A program made the translations under genes and the position numbers. The notes beneath the pieces are model-generated. The model was given only the letters and a program-made list of their open reading frames with translations, was not told where the DNA came from and did no database searches. DNA of 35,796 bases, from NCBI GenBank assembly GCA_903902855.1, contig CAIUWK010000030.1, forward strand, positions 1 through 35,796, written 5' to 3'. Position 1 is the stretch's first letter. The number at the start of each line of letters is the position of its first letter. Source of the stretch: an uncultured Geobacter sp. (GTDB lineage: Bacteria > Desulfobacterota > Desulfuromonadia > Geobacterales > CAIOGM01). This document shows positions 31,609 through 35,796 of the stretch, piece by piece.

Positions 31609-32931
31609 ATGGGCAAAAAAAAGTTCTATCAGCATCTCTATTTTCAGGTCCTGTTTGCCATTTCGGTGGGGATTCTCGTGGGGCACTTCTCCCCGGAAAC
31701 CGGTACCGCGCTGAAACCGTTGGGTGACGGCTTCATCAAGCTGATCAAGATGATCATTACCCCCATCATCTTCTGTACGGTGGTGACCGGCATCGCCGGG
31801 ATGGAAGACATGAAGAAGGTGGGGCGGGTCGGCGCCAAGGCGCTCCTCTACTTCGAAATAGTGACGACCCTGGCGCTGGCCATCGGCCTCACCGTGGTCA
31901 CCATCATCCAGCCCGGCGTCGGCTTCAACGCCGACGTGACCAAGCTGGATACCAAGGCCCTGGCCGCCTACACTACCCAAGCCAAGTCCCATTCCACCGT
32001 TGACTTCCTCATGAACGTCATCCCCAACAGCGTCGTGGATGCCTTTGCCAAGGGTGATATTCTTCAGGTTCTCTTCTTCGCCATCCTCTTCGGCATCGCC
32101 CTGTCAGCCCTGGGGGAGCGGGGAAAGGTGGTCTTCCGGCTTATCGATCAGATGGCCCACGTCTTCTTCGGCATCGTCAACGTCATCATGAAGGCCGCCC
32201 CCATCGGCGCCTTCGGCGCCATGGCCTTTACCATCGGCAAGTTCGGACTCGGCTCCCTCTCCAAACTCGGCATGCTCATGGGGAGCTTCTACCTCACCTG
32301 CCTCATCTTCGTATTCCTGGTTCTCGGCACCATCGCCAAACTCTGCGGCTTCAACATCTTCAAGTTCATCCGGTACATCAAGGAAGAGTTGCTCATCGTG
32401 CTGGGGACCTCATCCTCCGAATCGGCGCTGCCCCGGCTCATGGCCAAACTGGAGAACCTGGGGTGCACCAAATCGGTGGTCGGCCTGGTCGTCCCCACCG
32501 GCTACTCCTTCAACCTGGACGGCACCTCCATCTACCTGACCATGGCCGCAGTCTTCGTGGCCCAGGCCACCAACACCCCCCTGACCCTGACCCAGACTCT
32601 AACCATCCTGGGGGTACTGCTCCTCACCTCCAAGGGGGCCGCCGGAGTCACGGGGAGCGGCTTCGTCACCTTAGCCGCCACCTTTGCCGCCATCCCCACC
32701 ATCCCGGTGGCCGGCCTGGCCCTCATCCTGGGGATCGACCGCTTCATGTCCGAGGCCCGTGCGCTCACCAACCTGGTGGGAAACGGTGTGGCCACGGTGG
32801 TCGTGTCACGCTGGGAAAACGAACTGGACATGGCCCAGATGGAACGGGTCCTCAACGGCGAAACCGATACCGAAGCCGATGAGCCGGAACTGATCATGGG
32901 GGCGCAGGAGGGGGCGTACGAGCAGATCTGA
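31609..32931 (+). CDS. dctA: C4-dicarboxylate (DctA-type) cation symporter
   Basis: 440 residues (E. coli DctA: 428). It imports succinate, fumarate, malate or related acids with protons or sodium. DAACS-family motifs are complete: [23 protein letters not shown], the serine-rich [13 protein letters not shown] hairpin, [15 protein letters not shown] and the [28 protein letters not shown] substrate and cation segments. Eight membrane helices with re-entrant loops are expected. The ATG at 31609 has GAGGAGG just upstream, and the longer in-frame reading from 31492 would begin upstream of the predicted transcription start. The upstream sites suggest control by a sigma-54 activator such as a DctD-type regulator. 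Such importers feed electron donors to respiration. Confidence 0.95.
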   Translation: MGKKKFYQHLYFQVLFAISVGILVGHFSPETGTALKPLGDGFIKLIKMIITPIIFCTVVTGIAGMEDMKKVGRVGAKALLYFEIVTTLALAIGLTVVTIIQPGVGFNADVTKLDTKALAAYTTQAKSHSTVDFLMNVIPNSVVDAFAKGDILQVLFFAILFGIALSALGERGKVVFRLIDQMAHVFFGIVNVIMKAAPIGAFGAMAFTIGKFGLGSLSKLGMLMGSFYLTCLIFVFLVLGTIAKLCGFNIFKFIRYIKEELLIVLGTSSSESALPRLMAKLENLGCTKSVVGLVVPTGYSFNLDGTSIYLTMAAVFVAQATNTPLTLTQTLTILGVLLLTSKGAAGVTGSGFVTLAATFAAIPTIPVAGLALILGIDRFMSEARALTNLVGNGVATVVVSRWENELDMAQMERVLNGETDTEADEPELIMGAQEGAYEQI

Positions 32932-32955
32932 TCCGGTTCGGGTACTCTTTGGGAG

Positions 32956-32999
32956 AGAAAAAATGGGGAGGAGCGTTACCGCTCCTCCCCATTTTTTCT
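32956..32999. terminator. Strong rho-independent terminator after dctA
   Basis: A perfect 20-bp stem (32956-32975 with 32980-32999) around a TTAC loop, with A6 and T6 flanks inside the stem. It lies 24 bp after the dctA stop and is usable in both directions. Confidence 0.92.
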
Positions 33000-33001
33000 G
33001 C

Positions 33002-33095
33002 ACACTATTTCGGCGCCGGCAGATTGGGCAGCATGTTCCCCCCACCCATGACCCCCGGCATTTTCCCATCCCACTTGGCAATCTGCTGTCTCATG
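33002..33095 (-). pseudogene. Duplicated 3' fragment of the SPFH gene
   Basis: 94 bp identical at 93 positions to the last 94 bp of the SPFH gene region (34557-34650, offset 1555). On the minus strand it encodes the same C-terminal tail, MRQQIAKWDGKMPGVMGGGN to PAPK and stop, with one change (Leu to Pro). With 8 further bases to 32994 the match is 99 of 102. It has no upstream coding part, so it is a fragment. Confidence 0.92.
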
Positions 33096-33123
33096 TTGGG
33101 GAGGGATGAATAGCGTTAGGCCG

Positions 33124-34329
33124 TTACCGGCTGAGCATTTGCTCCAGAGTCTCAAGATAGGCGTCCAGACCGATTGCGGACACCCCTCGGCAGACGGGGC
33201 GTTGTCCGTCGGCCAGACAGAGGAGTAGCCCCTCTTCGGGTTCCGTCTTTTCAAACAGGGATCGGAAGCGGACCAAGCCGGAAGCCAGGGATGCAGACGG
33301 TGTCCGGCTTAACTTTATCTCCACCGGCAACGGTCGCAGATTTTGCCCCTCAATAATCAGATCGACTTCCAGACCGTTGTTGGTCCGCAGATACGAGATT
33401 TGTGGTTGCCGACCATGATTGGCGTAGGATTTGACTGTTTCCTGAATGCAATAATTTTCGAACAACGCCCCTGACATCGGCCCTTCAAGGAGTTGTTCCC
33501 GATCACGCACCCCCGCGAGATGACACGCCAGGCCGGTATCAAGAAAATAGACTTTGGGCATTTTGGTTATCCGCTTACCCAGGTTGCCGAAATAGGGGGA
33601 CAACAGGTAAATGATTCGTCCGGCCTCCAGGACAGAGAGCCATCGTTTGATGGTGGGAACGCTCACCCCCAGATCCGTGGCAAAAGAACTCATGTTCAAC
33701 ATCTGGCTGCAGCGGATCGCCAGAAGCTGCATGAAACGGTGGAACTCCCGCAAACTGCCGATATTGTAGAGTGAACGGATATCCCTTTCGAGGTATGTCT
33801 GGATATATGATGAATACCAGAGTCGCCGGTCAATCTTCGGTGTGAGAGCAAGCTGGGGGTAGGCACCGGTCAGACAGGTGGTGGCAAAGAGTTCCATGCC
33901 GCTCTCCATGGGGACGGCCTGTTGCAACTCGGAGGCGGCGAAGGGGAGAAGATCCAGCAGGGCTATCCTGCCGGCCAAGGAGTCACCAAGGTTACGGATC
34001 ATGCCGAACTGCTGGGAACCGGTGAAGACGAAGCGTCCATTGCGGCTTCGATCAGCATCCACCCGCATCTTCACATAAGAGAGAATGCCGGGGGCAAGTT
34101 GAATCTCGTCGATAATGCTACGTTCACCAAGGGAGTCCAGGAAATAGACCGGATCGGTGTGCGCCAATTGAAGCACTGCCGGATCGTCCAGCGTGGTGTA
34201 GCTATACTCCGGCAAGGCGTGACGCAGGAGGGTTGACTTTCCGGACTGTCGAGGACCGGTAACAGCCATACAGGGAAAAGTGGCAAGAATACCTGGAAGC
34301 AGACTTTCGATGCTGCGTGGAATGTACAT
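33124..34329 (-). CDS. AAA+ ATPase with DUF4143 domain
   Basis: 401 residues. The N-terminal P-loop ATPase (about 1-150) has Walker A GPRQSGKST (25-33), Walker B RSIIDEIQLA and a sensor FTGSQQF. A winged-helix-like middle follows (about 190-245: FATDLGVSVPTIKRWLSVLE). The C-terminal DUF4143 part (about 250-400) carries a PD-(D/E)xK nuclease-like pattern: GALFENYCIQE, LEVDLIIE and LPVEIKLS (E-x-K). The family is widespread, often present in many mobile copies, and its function is not settled. There is almost no Shine-Dalgarno sequence at the ATG. The gene lies between two copies of the SPFH gene end, so it looks like an insertion. Confidence 0.88.
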   Translation of the reverse strand: MYIPRSIESLLPGILATFPCMAVTGPRQSGKSTLLRHALPEYSYTTLDDPAVLQLAHTDPVYFLDSLGERSIIDEIQLAPGILSYVKMRVDADRSRNGRFVFTGSQQFGMIRNLGDSLAGRIALLDLLPFAASELQQAVPMESGMELFATTCLTGAYPQLALTPKIDRRLWYSSYIQTYLERDIRSLYNIGSLREFHRFMQLLAIRCSQMLNMSSFATDLGVSVPTIKRWLSVLEAGRIIYLLSPYFGNLGKRITKMPKVYFLDTGLACHLAGVRDREQLLEGPMSGALFENYCIQETVKSYANHGRQPQISYLRTNNGLEVDLIIEGQNLRPLPVEIKLSRTPSASLASGLVRFRSLFEKTEPEEGLLLCLADGQRPVCRGVSAIGLDAYLETLEQMLSR

Positions 34330-34410
34330 CGAGCAATGATAGCGGCGGGGTCGCAGGGAGTCAATGCATATTTAATATGGCAAGTCATATATGTATAACG
34401 AAACCATTTC

Positions 34411-34524
34411 ACCGCAAAGACGCAAAGGAACCGCAAAGAAAAAGTCTCTTTGGGGTAAGCCTGAATGGAATCCAGGTTTAGTTATTTCCCCCAGTTTTCT
34501 TCGCGTACTTTGCGTCTTTGCGGT
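34411..34524. repeat. Inverted repeat element with CGCAAAG words
   Basis: Perfect 17-nt arm cores (34411-34427 and 34508-34524), extended imperfectly to about 30 nt. The left arm holds CGCAAAG three times. It is a third member of the element family seen at 8231 and 20172, lying between the ATPase gene and the SPFH gene. Confidence 0.85.
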
Positions 34525-34559
34525 TCAAAGGTTTTAAGGTTGGGCAGGTTTTCTCTACA

Positions 34560-35465
34560 CTATTTCGGCGCCGGCAGATTGAGCAGCATGTTCCCCCCAC
34601 CCATGACCCCCGGCATTTTCCCATCCCACTTGGCAATCTGCTGTCTCATGATCTGCAGTTTTTCCCACTCCAGCAGTTTCGGGTCCAGAGAGGAGGCCAG
34701 GGCGCGGTTGGCGGCGGCTTCGCCGTTGGCAATGGCGATTTTCTTCTTGGCTTCCGCCTCTGCCTGGCGGACTTCATTTTCGACCTGGATGCTTTTTTGA
34801 ATCGCCTGAGTCTTGGAGTTCACCGCCTCAAGGAGAGCCTTGGGAGGGCGAAGGGAGCCGATCAGGCCGAACTGCTGCACGATGACGCCGTAGGACTTGA
34901 CGTTGTCACCCAACTCCTTGCCGACCTTTGCCAGAAACTCTTCCTTCCTGGCTCCGTTAATATCGTCAAAGGTATATTCCGAACCGACCTGCGCCACGAT
35001 ATTCCTGGTGGTATCCCGCAAAAACCCATGAGTGAATGAGTCGATCTGATCCGCGCGAAATTTCGTATAAAACTCCGGGACGCGAGATGACTCCAGCTGG
35101 TAACTGACGGCCACATCAATATCCACGGGGACCGAATCCTTGGTGTTGAAGGTCAGCTGCTCGTTGCGCGCCGTCCCTTCATGAACATCCTGGGTCCAGG
35201 CGACCCGTTGAATGAAGGTGGGGTAGACCACCACGGAGGACTGGATGGGGTTGTAGAAGACGAACCCGGTGACGATATCTTCCCGGGTAACCCCGCGATT
35301 GATGAGCCGATTGATCTTTATCCCGGTGTAGCCAGGCTCGATGACCCGCCAGTTGATGAGCGAGCCTCTCGCCACGGGGAAGACGAACAAAAGAACGAGC
35401 AGCAAAAAAATCCATTTCCCCTTCCCTTTCACCAGATCCAGCCCCTGTTGAATATTCCGTTCCAT
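34560..35465 (-). CDS. SPFH/prohibitin-family membrane protein
   Basis: 301 residues. One N-terminal membrane helix (about 16-35: WIFLLLVLLFVFPVA) is followed by the SPFH (band 7) domain (about 40-230: VIEPGYTGIKINRL, NTKDSVPVDIDVAVSYQLE). A helical coiled-coil region rich in Ala/Glu/Lys (about 215-270: VENEVRQAEAEAKKKIAIAN) and a Gly-rich tail end the chain. Such proteins oligomerise at the inner membrane and often scaffold proteases or lipid microdomains. The ATG at 35465 has GGGAGG 7 nt upstream; the longer reading adds 12 non-conserved residues. The last 94 bp are duplicated at 33002. Confidence 0.9.
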   Translation of the reverse strand: MERNIQQGLDLVKGKGKWIFLLLVLLFVFPVARGSLINWRVIEPGYTGIKINRLINRGVTREDIVTGFVFYNPIQSSVVVYPTFIQRVAWTQDVHEGTARNEQLTFNTKDSVPVDIDVAVSYQLESSRVPEFYTKFRADQIDSFTHGFLRDTTRNIVAQVGSEYTFDDINGARKEEFLAKVGKELGDNVKSYGVIVQQFGLIGSLRPPKALLEAVNSKTQAIQKSIQVENEVRQAEAEAKKKIAIANGEAAANRALASSLDPKLLEWEKLQIMRQQIAKWDGKMPGVMGGGNMLLNLPAPK

Positions 35466-35574
35466 GATGTAACCTCCCTTTTCGGTTATTCCGGTAATCA
35501 CCCAACATCTCCAGCTTTCGCTGCTTCCTTGCCGCCTTTTCGGCCGCAGTACGTTTACGTTTCTGTTTCGCCAT
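35466..35574 (-). pseudogene. Possible truncated small basic protein
   Basis: From the ATG at 35574 the minus strand reads MAKQKRKRTAAEKAARKQRK, which resembles the start of a small basic protein family I recall from delta-proteobacteria (about 65 residues). The following residues (LEMLGDYRNN) do not fit that pattern, and the frame then runs into the SPFH gene out of phase. So it may be a remnant cut short next to the SPFH gene. The Shine-Dalgarno sequence is weak. The frame is also open upstream to the window edge, but that part has no recognisable features. Confidence 0.35.
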
Positions 35575-35796
35575 GAGACGAGAACCCTTTCTCCCCTTGT
35601 CGTCCCTTACCGAAGCATTGAGCTGCAGGATACGCTTCTGCTGGTCATTCTGTCGAGCCTCCATTGCCGGGTAACAGCTGACGCCACCCTTCCCTTCACT
35701 ACACTTCAGGCGATCTCCTGCAATCAATATCCCCTCAAAGGGCCGATGGAGCTGATGGAGAACTCCCCCATCGCTGTCGGTTTTCTTTACACTATC

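Noticed and set aside
35179-35796. Minus-strand frame open from the window edge across the SPFH start
   Set aside because: Its second half overlaps the SPFH gene out of phase and its first half has no recognisable features. Only the MAKQKRKR part is kept, as a doubtful remnant.

Overview
This window looks like a chromosomal segment of a Geobacter-type delta-proteobacterium (Desulfuromonadota). The hints are a chemotaxis receptor with a c-type heme motif, a very short RCKP-type rubredoxin-like protein, a ResB/CcsA cytochrome c maturation pair, a DctA carboxylate importer behind a sigma-54-like promoter, and moderately GC-rich, Shine-Dalgarno-led genes. The assignment rests on gene content and is an inference. 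No rRNA, tRNA, CRISPR array, transposase or integrase was seen.

Layout. 1-5.9 kb: an OmpA-type outer-membrane protein carrying a thrombospondin type-1 domain, a small secreted protein, a two-helix channel with an odd selectivity filter, an MltD-type lytic transglycosylase and a TPR membrane protein. 6-8.4 kb (minus strand): a compact ccsA-resB-SDR operon in which ccsA appears frameshifted and starts beside a repeat element. 8.5-13 kb: pdxA, a membrane PAS-like/exonuclease fusion and a SulP anion transporter. 13.1-18.8 kb (plus strand): two tandem paralogous lipoproteins, a YdiK-like permease, an Hpt protein, a J-domain protein and a heme-type chemotaxis receptor. 18.7-30.4 kb (minus strand): a run with a GAF histidine kinase, a receiver protein, a nucleotidyltransferase/phosphomannomutase-like fusion, glgA, an unannotated 51-residue acidic protein, dodecin, GlgM-like, GlgE and a MATE exporter. 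30.5-31.1 kb: NikR and the mini-rubredoxin. 31.3-33 kb: dctA with its control region. 33-35.8 kb: an SPFH protein whose last 94 bp are duplicated on the far side of a DUF4143 ATPase gene.

How the genes work together. The central minus-strand run is an alpha-glucan storage locus. It holds both the classical elongating enzyme (GlgA) and the maltose-1-phosphate route (GlgM makes the donor, GlgE transfers it), preceded by a kinase/receiver pair that may control it. Several genes overlap by exactly 4 nt (ATGA), which points to translational coupling in the 7-6 kb, 13.8-14.4 kb, 22.4 kb and 24.4 kb junctions.

Most unusual signals. There is a family of short inverted elements built from repeated CRCARAG-like words (three two-armed copies, plus related single-arm copies at gene ends). 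There is a near-perfect 94-bp direct duplication flanking the ATPase gene. There are also several proteins with degenerate catalytic motifs (phosphomannomutase domain, histidine kinase, channel filter) and two small genes under 55 codons. I could run no searches, so family names come from motif recognition.
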